NCBI RefSeq assembly: GCF_963675165.1
Contig: NC_087377.1
Coordinates: 9,689,122-9,753,121, forward strand
Length of the DNA stretch: 64,000 nt
Source: Halichondria panicea
Taxonomy: Eukaryota; Porifera; Demospongiae; Suberitida; Halichondriidae
Direction: 5' to 3'
The position numbers and the translations under genes are program-made. Within the stretch, counting starts at the first letter, position 1. Every line of letters starts with the position of its first letter. Below the pieces are notes generated by a model. The model saw only the letters and a list, made by a program, of their open reading frames with translations. It was not told the DNA's origin and made no database searches. Below, in pieces: positions 35,430-46,146 of this stretch.

Positions 35430-35972
35430 AAACAAGTGCAAAAAACATTTTGTGAAAAAATGGGAAAGAGTAGGGTTGGAAGAGCATGTGCACTAAAATA
35501 ACAAAAAGTTCGAAAACAAGATTGTGGGTTGGTATAGTCTTGCATGCTCCAACTAGTTGGGGGTGGGGCACGATCTTTAACAGTTGGGTCCAGCACTACT
35601 TCTCGTTACACCTTTCTTTATTTGAGACGCTCGATCACCTATTTTACCATCAACTTGTATGTGTTTCTACATAATGACGTTTTGAATGAGGCTTTTTCAA
35701 ATTAACGTTTCTTTTTGTTACAGCACCGAAACACTAGGTGTAAAATTAATATTAAATTTGAGACTCTACAGATGAGCCCTGCCCACCCAAAACTCGAAGT
35801 AGTGCTGGACCCAACTGTTAAAGATCGTGCCCCATGCACCCTCAACTAGTTGGAGCATGCAAGACTATACCAACCCACAATCTTGTTTTCGAACTTTTTG
35901 TTATTTCAGTGCACATGCTCTTCCAACCCTACTCTTTCCCATTTTTTCACAAAATGTTTTTTGCACTTGTTT
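35430..35972. mobile_element. Foldback element with about 175-bp arms
   Basis: The left arm begins AAACAAGTGCAAAAAACATT and contains CAACTAGTTG and GTCCAGCACTAC; the right arm is a near-perfect inverse. A degenerate arm piece recurs near 36110-36205. No clear target duplication. Confidence 0.82.
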
Positions 35973-36308
35973 GTAAAATTTTTTCACTGCATGCATGTGT
36001 TATTTTATAAATAGTCCTGGGAAACCACGTACGTAATTACGTTTTGTTGTTAATTATGTTTTGTTGTGTCTATTCTAATGGGCGTTCCTTTTAGGGTTAC
36101 CCATCTTGTTCACATCCTTTTGAGCGGCTCATCCAACATGCAACCCTACTTCTCACCATTATTTTTTTCACAAATGTTTTTTTACACTTGTTTGTATCTA
36201 CACTTTTTTCTTCACAGGTACCATTTATCTATGGTGCTAGCTAGATCAAATATCTTCAGAAGGTGGCAATCCACCTTTACTATGATAAAAAGAGCTAGAT
36301 CTAGCTTA

Positions 36309-36769
36309 GTCTCATGAATCAGCCGCCGTTCTTTTGGAACCGTCTGAGCACTCTTGTCATAAAGTCATTTCAAAATGGAATGTTGATTGCTCACAAAACC
36401 AATGGAATGTAATTAAATCGTGATCTTACGCCCACACATATTTCCTAATTGTTATACAAATCGCCAAGCGAAGGCATCTCTCTCCACTTGTGTTTTGCTG
36501 TGGTGCTAATCTGTGCCCAAGGACCCCTGCTTGCCTTGCTTATGCTTCGTAGCAGCTTCTATGTATGAAGTATTTACCATGCGTAATGCATGCGTAATGA
36601 TTATCCAAATGCGTTGAGCAAAGTGCAGTTCTTTGCTGCCTCCAAGTTCATCACCTGACTGGACTTCTGCAATTTGATTGGTCAAGACGGAATTCCGTCT
36701 TGGCACATAAAACGATGACAAGAGTGCTCAGACGGTGGTTCCAAAAGAACGGCGGCTGATTCATGAGAC
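36309..36769. mobile_element. TIR element with GTCTCATGAATCAGCCGCC ends
   Basis: Arms of about 65 bp (GTCTCATGAATCAGCCGCCG... and the inverse) frame 461 bp. The flanks TAGATCTAGCTTA and TAGATCTAGCTAA agree at 12 of 13 positions, a longer duplication than in the other elements here, though the word is partly palindromic. Confidence 0.75.
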
Positions 36770-37488
36770 TAGATCTAGCTAACTGTACTGAATTTTTATT
36801 TGCACTGTTGCAGTTTGTGTCTGTTATGATAATTTTCATGAAGTTTTTTGGTCTTATGCATGCAATAATTTATTATCACAAGCTAGCTCAGAGCAGGCGC
36901 GCTCAGAATGCAATGAAGAGCTTTACTTGCGAGCATTAACTGGAGCGGTAAGAATCGACAGTGCAAAACACTACTGTTGCTATAGACCTCAAGGGTTGCT
37001 AAGATAAGAGGGGTGTGGCCATGCTGTCTGCTATGTCTGAGCATGCTCAGTAGGAAAACAATGGCGAACTGACCTCTGCACCTAATAAAGAAGCCATATC
37101 ATACACCCTAGCAAATTTAACTTCGAAGGAAAGCGATTAGTTCGGGACGTACCCAAGGCGACAGAGGACACTAATATGTGTCTAGTTTGTGCTGTGGAGC
37201 TACAGTTCTCTAGATTATCTCGCGGAAGAACGTGAGGAGAAGAATGACAAAAAGTTGTTGTTTTTTTACTTTTGCTGTTTTTATAACTTTTTCATACAAT
37301 GTTCAATTCAGTTCATATTTCACACAAATGTCACAAATGATATTGGCAACAGATATATAAACTCAAAATAACTTTGTCTTGCTTCTTGGGTGACATCCAG
37401 AGGGGGCCTTTTTGTTGTTTTCGACCCAACCCTACTATTAGCACTACCGTGCTAATGATTATATGTGTTATATAGGGTATAACGTTAG

Positions 37489-37868
37489 TGCATGTTAGCA
37501 TAAGGGGTTAGGGGATATAGGGTTATGGTTAGGGGATATAGGGTTATAGGGTAAGGTTAGGGTTAAAGGTAACAGGTTAGGGGGTCATGCAGGGTCGGGG
37601 TAAGAGGTTAGAGTTAGGGTAAAGGGGGTAGTTAGGGTATATAGGGTTAGAGTTAGGGTAAAGGGGTTAGGTGGGTAAGGTGATGGGGTCAGGATTAAGG
37701 TAAAGGGTTATAGGGTTAGGGTAAGATGTTAGGGTATATAAGGGGTTAGAGTTATAGGGTAAAGGGGTTAGGTGTTAGGTTATAATAGGGTTATAGGGGT
37801 AAGAGGTTAGAGTTAGGGTAAAGGGGTTAGGGTTATAGGGGTAAGGTTGGGGTTAGGGTTAGGGTAAG
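37489..37868 (+). repeat. Degenerate telomere-like repeats (TTAGGG variants)
   Basis: GGTTAGGG, GGGTTATAGGG and GGGTAAAGGGGTTAGG variants fill about 380 bp. Perfect consecutive TTAGGG units are few, ending GGGGTTAGGGTTAGGGTAAG near 37850. TTAGGG is the ancestral metazoan telomere repeat, so this is an interstitial telomere-like tract. Confidence 0.8.
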
Positions 37869-37869
37869 G

Positions 37870-38762
37870 GATTAATAGGTGTTATGCACATTACACTGGC
37901 ACATGCAGTTGTGCATATAAGTATGACATTATACACATTGACTTTATAATGTATATAATAATTATAATTATGTCTAACATGTATATAACACTGTGTATAA
38001 CATGTGTATAACGTGGTATAATTATGCATGTTATGCACATTATACTGATATTTTGAGTCACAGTTGTGCGGAAGTGTGACATTATACAAGTTGACGTTAT
38101 ACTGTATAATGTCTAACATGTATATAACACTGTGTATAACATGTGTATAACGTGGTATAATTATGCATGTTATGCACATTATACTACTATTTGAGTGTAC
38201 AGTTGTGCGGAAGTGTGACATTATATACATGTTGACTTTATACTGTATAATGTCTAACATGTATATAATACTGTGTATAAAATGCTTATAACATGGTATA
38301 ATTATGCATGTTATGCACATTATACTATACTATTTTGAGTGTACAGTTGTGCGGAAGTGTGACATTATACTGTATAATGTCTAACATGTATATAACAGTG
38401 TATATAACATGCGTATAATGTGGTATAATTATGCATGTTATGCACATTATACTACTATTTTGAGTGTACAGTTGTGCGGAAGTGTGACATTATACAAGTT
38501 GACGTTATACTGTATAATGTCTAACATGTATATAATACTGTGTATACATGCGTATAATGTGGTATAATTATGCATGTTATGCACATTATGCATAATTATT
38601 ATACTGGTATTTTGAGTGTACAGTTGTGCATAAGTGTGATATTATATATTATGTTGATCGTATACTGTTTAATGTATAATGTCTAACATGTGTATAACAC
38701 TGTGTATAGCATGTGTATAACGTGGTATAATTATGCATGTTATGCACATTATACTGGTATTG
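37870..38762 (+). repeat. Satellite of about 130-160-bp units, seven copies
   Basis: GTTATGCACATTA recurs near 37877, 38029, 38169, 38309, 38438, 38577 and 38738. Units share CAGTTGTGCGGAAGTGTGAC, ATAATGTCTAACATG and GTGGTATAATTATGCATG. The 153-residue - strand open frame over 37859-38320 is a translation of the repeat, not a gene. Confidence 0.88.
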
Positions 38763-38823
38763 AATGAATGCTGACTATCAAAACAATGACATCATAACTG
38801 AAATAGTAGACAATACATAATAG

Positions 38824-38957
38824 TTAGATACTGTTTAGGAGGTATCTATGGGAATTATAAGCCCAAAGGCCTGCTGTAGTATCCCGAGCGAAGCGAGGGT
38901 ACTACGAGTGCCTGCGGGCTTATAATTCCCATAGATACCGACTAAACAGTATCTAAC
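38824..38957. repeat. Hairpin element with GTTAGATACTGTTTA ends
   Basis: The arms GTTAGATACTGTTTAGGAGG... and the inverse ending AAACAGTATCTAAC share TATCTATGGGAATTATAAGC. The loop contains CGAGCGAAGCGAGGGTAC. It directly precedes the recombinase remnant. Confidence 0.75.
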
Positions 38958-38998
38958 GAGTTTAGTTGCTAGGTTCATTTCTAAAACTAACCGAAAGA

Positions 38999-39757
38999 AT
39001 GGACACGGACGAAGACCTAGGCCTAGCGCCTAGACAAGCTCTTTTCTGAAGAAGTACTTGGCATAATAATGACCGAGCCCATAGACCCCGCCCTCTAAAT
39101 GTGGAGGCGGAGCTGGCTACTCTTTCTACAGAACAAAGAAAGGAGGAGGAGCTGGACAAGCCAACAGAACCTGCACAATCTTCTCTACCTAACTCAAAGC
39201 GAATGAAGCAAAGTGTCTGCAGGCCTCTATTATCACGGCAGGTGCAGTGTACAGTTTGGATAGTGATATCTGCATAAGGTGAATAATTAGAATGGAAATC
39301 CCGGGATTGACCTGTTCGATGTTCTTCATGTTCAAGGATGCTTGTTTTGCTGACTTTCGAGTGTGCCTAGACTCCGAAATGAAGCGCTTGCAGAGAGCTG
39401 GATTAGGGTCACAAAAGAAGGCTGAACCTCTAATACATACTCCGTGCAACTGCTGCTACTAGACTCTACAACGCTGGAGTGGACGAACAAATGATAATGG
39501 AAACAACTGGACACCGAAGCTTGGAAGGAGTTCGCAGCTACAAGAGAACTTCTGAGTGTCAAAAGAAGTCAGTTTCAGACATCCTCAACGTAAAGCCAAT
39601 TAACATACTGGCACACACTGATCACTCACAGATGGCAGTGCAACAAAACTCACAAACCAACTGCTGTCAATTTATGCCTCCAAACTTTAACTTTAGTGCC
39701 TGCAACGTTATACCATCAATCTCTCTATATGCCTACATCCAACAACCAACGTATTAA
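38999..39757 (+). pseudogene. Crypton-type tyrosine recombinase remnant
   Basis: An N-terminal part reads ELATLSTEQRKEEELDKP in one frame. Near 39325-39430 another stretch reads FRVCLDSEMKRLQRAGLGSQ and continues KKAEPL. After a junction, 39440-39610 reads ILRATAATRLYNAGVDEQ, then MIMETTGHRSLEGVRSYKRT. The last segment carries the TGHRS...GVRSYKR signature of the tyrosine-recombinase C-terminus (histidine box and catalytic Tyr), as in Cryptons and domesticated DUF3504-type proteins. The core between KKAEPL and ILRAT is deleted and frames change at least twice, so it is inactive. Confidence 0.72.
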
Positions 39758-40004
39758 CAGCGACTGAACATTATAATTTTTTGTCATTACCAAAACAAAA
39801 CAGTTACTTCTCATTGTTTTTTATAATACAATATACAAAAAACATGTTTGAAAAACACAAAAAAATAAGTAATGAATGGTTGTTGTGAACATGAAAATTA
39901 CAGGTTTATATGAGAATTTACAGGTTAATATGGGAAATATAAACCCTGTACTGACCAATCAGATTGCTGGATTCTGGGCTACTAGTAACTAAAAGAAACT
40001 AAGT

Positions 40005-40361
40005 CATAATTATTATGTATTAGTTAATGTACAGTGTAGAGGGGTTTATGACAGTAAACCTCCTGACTACGAGGGCGTAGGCCTGAGGGAGAGGTGTGGT
40101 TTACTGTCATAAACCCCGAGGCACTGTGCATTAACTGATATATGTCTCATCTGATTGGCTGACTGGTTGCTATGCATCCAGCTATATAAGCTTGCATGGC
40201 TACCACATAGTAACACTATTCAAACAAGAAGACAACTAGGAAAAAGAGAGCTCGTCCACACCACGTACTATGCAGGGCTCCAGTCCACACAGTCACTCAA
40301 AGCCTTGCGATAGAATAATATTATGAGCAGCCGCGGCCAGCCCCTCCCTCCAAGCGACCGG
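40005..40361 (+). repeat. Dispersed repeat copy II, 5' part
   Basis: ATTAGTTAATGTACAGTGTA... through CAGCCCCTCCCTCCAAGCGA matches the second block of copy I (34424-34680). It is interrupted at CCGG by the two TGT...ACA elements and resumes at 44964 with TACAGAGCCACTCCCCC. Confidence 0.8.
40150..40190 (+). promoter_or_regulatory. CCAAT/TATA-like promoter in repeat copy II
   Basis: An inverted CCAAT box (GATTGGCTGACTGGTTGC) lies about 25 bp upstream of TATATAAG at 40183-40190. Copy I has the CCAAT-like part but lost the TATA word. Confidence 0.4.
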
Positions 40362-41720
40362 TGTCATAAAATTTTAGGCCCCCCATGAGATTGGGCCCCC
40401 CCGGGCCTAGAATTTTAACATTTTAGGCCCCCTCTTAAAATTTTAGGCCCCCCATTAACAGCGTAACAGCGGTAACATTATGTGACAGTGCATTCTCAAA
40501 ATACACCAATACAGTCTTCTATGGTCTTCACAGTCTATGCATGCAGTGCCAGTTACTGAATATTCAGCTCTCCTCACACACACACATTTCATGCATGTAC
40601 AGTAGTACCACTAGTCTCACAGCCATCACACTGCACCATGTCATATGCAGCACGAAGCACATAGGTGCCAACTGTCCCGAATTGGTCAGGACTGTCCAAG
40701 ATTACCCTTGTCCCGAAAGGAAACTGCTATTTACCTCAGATATCCCGGATTTTAAGGTTGCTGCTTCTGAGCTGGGTTACTAAGCTCCAAAAGGCTTATC
40801 AAGCCTGACACTACTGCATGCTATAATCTTCAAACAATGAACAAAAACAGCTTTACACAAGAAACTTAGTTTATATAGCAAGGGCATATGAGAGAAGCGC
40901 CCTTGTAATAAGTGGGCGGGCTCACTTGTTTGCATGTACATGTACTGTGATTCCACTATAGATACAACAGTTTCTCTCTTGACTTTTATATCTATGATTC
41001 CACATTACTTGAAAGCTGACCCAGTGATGCTATTGGAGCATCCCCACAACAATTTACATTTTCTATGTAGGAAAACATGGAGGAAGATATGTATTGTTGT
41101 CTTTGCACTGAAAATTGTGTGCTTTATACTTTATAATTATTGTGAATTCACAAAATTTTGCCTCCTTTGGCGACCAGCCGCTTGGGGATAATGCCGCCAT
41201 GTTTTGTCTTGAAATTTGGCTGAGAAAGTAAGCACAAAAAAGTTGCAAATATGGCGATAGCTATGCACAACATCGATTGTCTTACAGGCAGATCCAACAT
41301 TGCAGAGCTGCATCAAAGCTCTTATAGGTATGAGTAACTCGAGGCTAGAGTAACTTGAAAGATAAATCTTCCTTCACTTTGAATTCCATGATAGAATAAT
41401 AATGCAAACAATTTTGCTACTTTGATACAGAGTCTTTGCATGCATGCAGTCTCTTTGATGCTTTGTAACTAATAGAGCTAACCTTACCATAATTCTTTGA
41501 CTTCGTTCTATCATAGATAAAGATTTCTGTTCGTTTATCTATGGTTCTATCGTGCAGAAAAGAGGGGGGCCTAATCTCACAGTGGGAGGCCTAGAATTTT
41601 AACAGATTGGACCCCCTGGGGGGCCTAAAATGTTAACATTCTAGGCCCGGGGGGCCCAAAATTTTAAAATTCTAGGCCCGGGGGGGCCTAAACATGGGGG
41701 GGGCCCAAAATTTTATGACA
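40362..41720. mobile_element. Non-autonomous TGT...ACA element with G/C-rich ends
   Basis: Inverted ends TGTCATAAAATTTTAGGCCC and the inverse ending AAAATTTTATGACA, with CCGG on both sides (40358-40361, 41721-41724). Runs of GGCCCCC(C) and AGAATTTTAA are repeated inside both ends. It shares TGTCATA with the Ginger element beside it and probably uses the same integrase. Open frames inside (80 and 85 residues) are not recognised. Confidence 0.82.
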
Positions 41721-41724
41721 CCGG

Positions 41725-44700
41725 TGTCATAGGATAGAACCTCCGGGCGACAGTTTCTCCCCCGGAGCCTGCGGTCTTAGGACAATGCCTCCCCCCGCGG
41801 TGGTTTCGTCCTAGGACAGAATCCCCGCCCCCAGGATATATCATCCGGGTACATGTACCCTGTCAAAACCTGTCAAGGCTTTAGTATAATAAGCGTGCGC
41901 GTGCATGCGAAACAGTGTATAGACTGTTAGCAATCAGAATGGCTACTCAACAAGAGTATGAGGACATACTGCTGTACAAGACTGCTGCCAGCAATGCTGG
42001 CCAGAAGAAATACAGAGACGGGCTTTCCACTAATGACAAGAGAAGTATAAGAGACAAAGTTCAAAGATATGCTCTGCAGCAACAATGCTTATACCTGCCT
42101 GAGAAGGACAGCACTGGCATGCATAGAATGAGAAGAGTTGTGGTGAAGCAAGAGGAGAAAAGCAGGATACTAAACATGTGCCACGATGGACTGGATGGGA
42201 TGCATTTTGGGAGAGACAAGACCTATGGAAAGGTATATTTATCATTATAATTATCTTATAAAGTATAATTATATCTGTTTCATGCATGTAGGTTGCTCAG
42301 GATTTCTACTGGAAAGGCCTACATGCTGACGTCATACAGCTCTGCAAGCACTGCGACAAATGCCAACAAACGAATCACCAACTGCAGAAGCCCAGAGCAG
42401 AACTACATCCCATCCCTGTGACAAAGGTCTGGTACAGAGTTGGTATTGACTTGGTAGGACCTCTACCTGAAACAAGCTCTGGAAACAAGTACATTATCAC
42501 GCTCTCAGACTATTTCTCTAAGTGGCCTGAGGCTGCCCCACTCCCATCAAAATCAGCAGAAGGTGTAGCAAAATTTCTGTTTGACACATTTTGCAGGTAT
42601 GGGTGGCCAAAAGTGATTCAATCAGACCAAGGAAGAGAGTTTGTCAACGAAATCAACACCCGAATTTTTCGGTTGACTGACATACAGCACTGCGTATCAA
42701 GTGCTTACCACCCACAAACAAATGGCCTTGATGAACGCTTCAACCAGACTCTAGTGAACACTCTCAAGAAGGTAATCGATTCTAGTACTGATGACTGGGA
42801 TCAGCATCTCTCTGCTGCTCTTTATGCCTATCGCATATCAAAACAGGTGAAATTTTAATTATTATATCATGCATGCATATATTATTTTTTGATTGTAGGC
42901 GTCATCAAAGTACACACCCTTTTTCCTAATGTTCAATCACCACCCGCGGAAAGCTGTTACTTTTGATATGGATCAACGAGATGGTGCTGACGCTATAGAA
43001 GATAGAGGAGATGCTGACCAATTGAGTGGAGAGGAGACTAAAAATGAAGAAGACGGAGAAGACATGGATGGAATTCTCCGAAAATTGATGGAAATTCGTG
43101 ACCGCTGTCACCTCAATTCCAAGGAGAACATTGCTGCTGCACAACAAAAACAGAAGCAGCAGTATGACAACAAGCATAACTCTTTGAAGGTATTATTTTA
43201 TATAGCAAACTTTAGCTTATTTTTTGCCATTTTTGTCGTAGAGTTATCCAGTTGGCAGCAGTGTCATGCTAAAGAATATGGCCAATTCTCATCGAATGGG
43301 AGGGAAAATGGACTGCACCTGGAAAGGTCCATATATTGTCCATAAAATCCTTGACAAGGGTAGATACGAGTTGCAGTCTGGGAGCGGCAAAGTATTGAAA
43401 AAGTGTTACAATGGGGTACTGCTAAAGGAATACTACTCTCCAGGTAAAGTGTGGCTAGCAATAACCTCCTTCTGTCGTGTTCCTTGCTATATAATTATGC
43501 TTAAAACATTTTACAGAAACCAACGATGAAGAAAACACTCTTCCTGGCTCTGAAGACAACCACTTTTCTCCAGTCAAATCACCTCCTAAGAATAAACGAA
43601 TGCCTGACGTACCCTCTCAAAAGTCTGATGTACCCTCTCAAAATCCTGACCTACCCTCTCAAAAGCCTGATGTACCCTCTCAAAAGCCTAACATACCCTC
43701 TCAAAAGCCTGACCTACCCTCTCAAAAGCCTGACCTACCCTCTCAAAAGCAAGATAAGCGTGATAAGCGTCCTCTTGACACAAAAGATCCTTGCAAGTCA
43801 CCTCCTAGGAAGAAACAAAAGAGTCTGGTAATAATATTATATCATAACATGTCTATTTTCTTGGTAGAATAGCTGTGTATAATCTTGTACAATTCTTAGA
43901 CTTCTGTGTATATGATTATAGGGAACGATGTGGCTGTTGCGTGCAGCCCACCAGTTATTATCGATGCAATTCCTTAAGTTTGAAGGCTGCTATAATACTC
44001 TCTTGGCCCAATTAAAGGCATTTCCACCAGTTTCCAATAATCAAGGCCCAGGTAAGACAACGTTTATGTAATTATGATAATTTTACTTGTACACGTGCAG
44101 CTGTGCAAATCTTCTTTGTTGAAGAACGACAGCACTGGATTGCCACTTCTCTGTTTAAGGGTGAACTGTATTTATACGACAGGTGCTTCAATGGAACGCT
44201 TTCCCCAAGTACTGAGCTCCAGATAGCACAAGTGTATAGCCCATTAATTCAATGCAATGGGCTGTTGATTTCTGTGGTGGCTCTCCAGCAGCAAGAGGGT
44301 GCTAACAACTGCGGACTATTTAGCATTGCTGCTGCATATCACGCTGCTATGAACGATAATGTGGATTCTCTAGTGTTTGATGAGGCCAAAATGAGAGCAC
44401 ATCTCATTAAGTGCTTTGAGAAGGGCAAACTCTCACGGTTCCCTCGCACAAAGAAAGCGATGCCCAAAAGACCAACACCACAAACCATTGCCATTACAAT
44501 ATACTGCATGTGCAAGAGACCGGACTCTTTTGAGGATATGGTCATGTGTGACAAATCTAGTGAGTGGTATCACTATCGCTGTGCCAAAATTCGCAAAGAA
44601 CCAGTAGGTAATTGGTTTTGTTCTGGTTGCATCACTTTATGATTTGTGCACTTTTGGTTATATTTATTGTACTTCTTTCTCTTGCATTGTTGTATATATT

Positions 44701-44959
44701 GAGTATTGAGATCTATAACATAATAGATACAGCATCTATTGCATCTAGTTAGGCTTTGTCTATGGCTGTTTACTTCGTAGCCTAGACTAGTCCTCTCAGA
44801 TTACCTGTGGACTGACTTTCACCTGCACCGCAGAATGGGGGAGCTCTGGTCCTGGGGTAGGAGCTTTTGTCCTAGGACAGAAACTCCGGGGGGAGGAATT
44901 ATCCCAAGGACGGAACCCCCCCTGAGATCCTGTCCTGGGGGAGGCCGTGTCCTGTGACA
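41725..44959 (+). mobile_element. Ginger-type DNA transposon, apparently full length
   Basis: Ends TGTCATAGGATAGAACC and ...GGCCGTGTCCTGTGACA give TGT...ACA termini; the flanks are CCGG (41721-41724) and CCAG (44960-44963), a 4-bp duplication with one CpG-type change. Inside is a seven-exon gene for an integrase-protease-PHD protein. Ginger elements are cut-and-paste transposons with a Gypsy-like integrase, known to have TGT ends and 4-bp duplications, and some carry extra protease and PHD domains. G/C-rich GTCCTAGGACAGAA repeats lie near both ends (41805, 44870). Confidence 0.88.
41939..44642 (+). CDS. Ginger transposase: H2C2 zinc motif, DDE integrase, heptad linker, Ulp1-like protease, PHD finger
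   Basis: Exons 41939-42232, 42292-42846, 42899-43189, 43242-43443, 43517-43827, 43922-44051 and 44101-44642 have GT-AG borders and matching phases, giving 2325 nt (774 residues) without a stop. Order: an N-terminal integrase zinc region (CHDGLDGMHFG ... CKHCDKCQ), then the core with VGIDLVGPLP, IQSDQGREF and NGLDERFNQ. Exactly 35 residues separate the second Asp from the Glu, the retroviral-integrase D-35-E spacing. Exon four has a GPY/F-like TWKGPYIVHKI. Exon five holds a run of seven-residue PDLPSQK repeats. Exons six and seven resemble a C48/Ulp1 protease (RQHW, LYDR, QQQEGANNCGLF: His, Asp, Gln, Cys). A PHD finger ends the protein (YCMCKRP ... WYHYRC ... WFCSGC). ATG 41939 is the first in-frame ATG. 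It may be active. Confidence 0.87.
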
Positions 44960-44963
44960 CCAG

Positions 44964-45575
44964 TACAGAGCCACTCCCCCTCTCTGTGCAATTAGTCAGC
45001 CCCTCCCTCCACCGTACTGAACCAGCCAGAAAAAAACAACACAGCTAGCTCTCTTTGGCTATGCCAGGCTAGTAAGCAAGCAAAGGTAAGCTTAAAATAG
45101 CCACTCCTATATTATTATTAAACTGGCTTTTTTTTCTTTGAATACAGAAGCTGAACAGAACCTAGTGCAGTGTGTGCAGTACTAGCCTCGATTCGGCCTG
45201 GAATCGAGGCTAGTGCAGTACTAGTACTAGTGCTAGTGAGCAAGTCTGCCTGAGCCAGCTAGTCTCCCAGAGTGTCTCTATAAAGCAGCTCCTTCTGCAA
45301 GCACACAGCAGAATTTTTGATGAACTAGTCTTACAGACTACACCCGACTCTATGTGTTTCATTTATGACATTTTGTTTCTCTTGCAAGACATTTCATTCA
45401 TCTTCATTCATCGAAAACACCATTATTTTAATTTTAGTTGCATATGCTTGAGGTGCCAATTTATGAGCCATATTTTCCCTTGTAGCCCTGAGGTGCCAAT
45501 TTATGACAGTTAAACCCCACTAGACTACATGGCAAAAGTGTAGTAGATGGGAAATATACTAGATTATGGTGGTAA
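44964..45575 (+). repeat. Dispersed repeat copy II, 3' part
   Basis: Resumes copy II at TACAGAGCCACTCCCCC and continues through the intron-like stretch (AGCAAGCAAAG|GTAAGC ... GAATACAG|AAGCTGAACAG) to GTAGATGGGAAATAT. It holds the 30-bp micro-element at 45183-45212. Confidence 0.8.
45183..45212. mobile_element. 30-bp TAGCCTCG micro-element with 9-bp duplication
   Basis: TAGCCTCGATTCGGCC is followed at once by TGGAATCGAGGCTA. GTGCAGTAC is duplicated exactly at 45174-45182 and 45213-45221. Copies I (34086-34105) and III (45900-45920) of the host repeat have a single GTGCAGTACTAGTGCTAGTG, so the empty site is directly visible. Confidence 0.92.
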
Positions 45576-45689
45576 TTTGTGACTTTATACATCACTCTAT
45601 GCAATATAACATGTGTATAATGTGTATAGAACCATGTAAAACCTCTGTATGTATATAACATCCTAAAGTATAAATAGTATAAATAGCCA

Positions 45690-46146
45690 ATCCTGCACTG
45701 CTCTCCCACTTACTGCGCAGCAACCAGCCAGAAGAAACAACACAGCTAGCTCTAGACGGTGTCTAGACCAGCTCTCTTAAGCTATGCCAGGCTAGTAGGC
45801 AAGCAAAGGTAAGCTTAAAATAGCCACTCCTACATTATTACTAAACTGGCTTCTTTTTATTTAAATACAGAAGCTGAACAGGCCTAGTGCAGTGCAGTGC
45901 GTGCAGTACTAGTGCTAGTGAGCAAGGCTCAGCCTGAGCCCTAGCCCTCTCCCAGAGTGTCTCTAAAGCAGCTCCATCTGCAAGCACACAGCAGAATTTT
46001 TGATGAACTATAGTCTACAGACTACACCCTCTGTCTCTATGTTTTCATTTATGACATTTTGTTTCTCATGCAAGCATTTTCATTCATCAAAAACACAGTT
46101 AATTTATTTTTACTGCATATGCTTGAGGTGCCAATTTATGAGCCAT
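45690..46146 (+). repeat. Dispersed repeat copy III
   Basis: From CTCTCCCACTTACTGCGCAG through TGAGGTGCCAATTTATGAGC it follows copies I and II, including the intron-like GTAAGC...ATACAG segment. It then passes into the 46146 repeat. A short further piece (CCCACTAGACTACATGGC) lies at 47030-47100. Confidence 0.78.

Noticed and set aside
37859-38320. 153-residue open frame on the - strand
   Set aside because: It is a direct translation of the satellite units (repeated MCITCIIIPRYTHVIHS-like blocks) with no independent evidence of coding.
41515-41555. TATCATAGATAAA...TTTATCTATGG palindrome as a regulatory site
   Set aside because: Similar short palindromes (for example 7417-7450) are scattered here; nothing links it to a gene.
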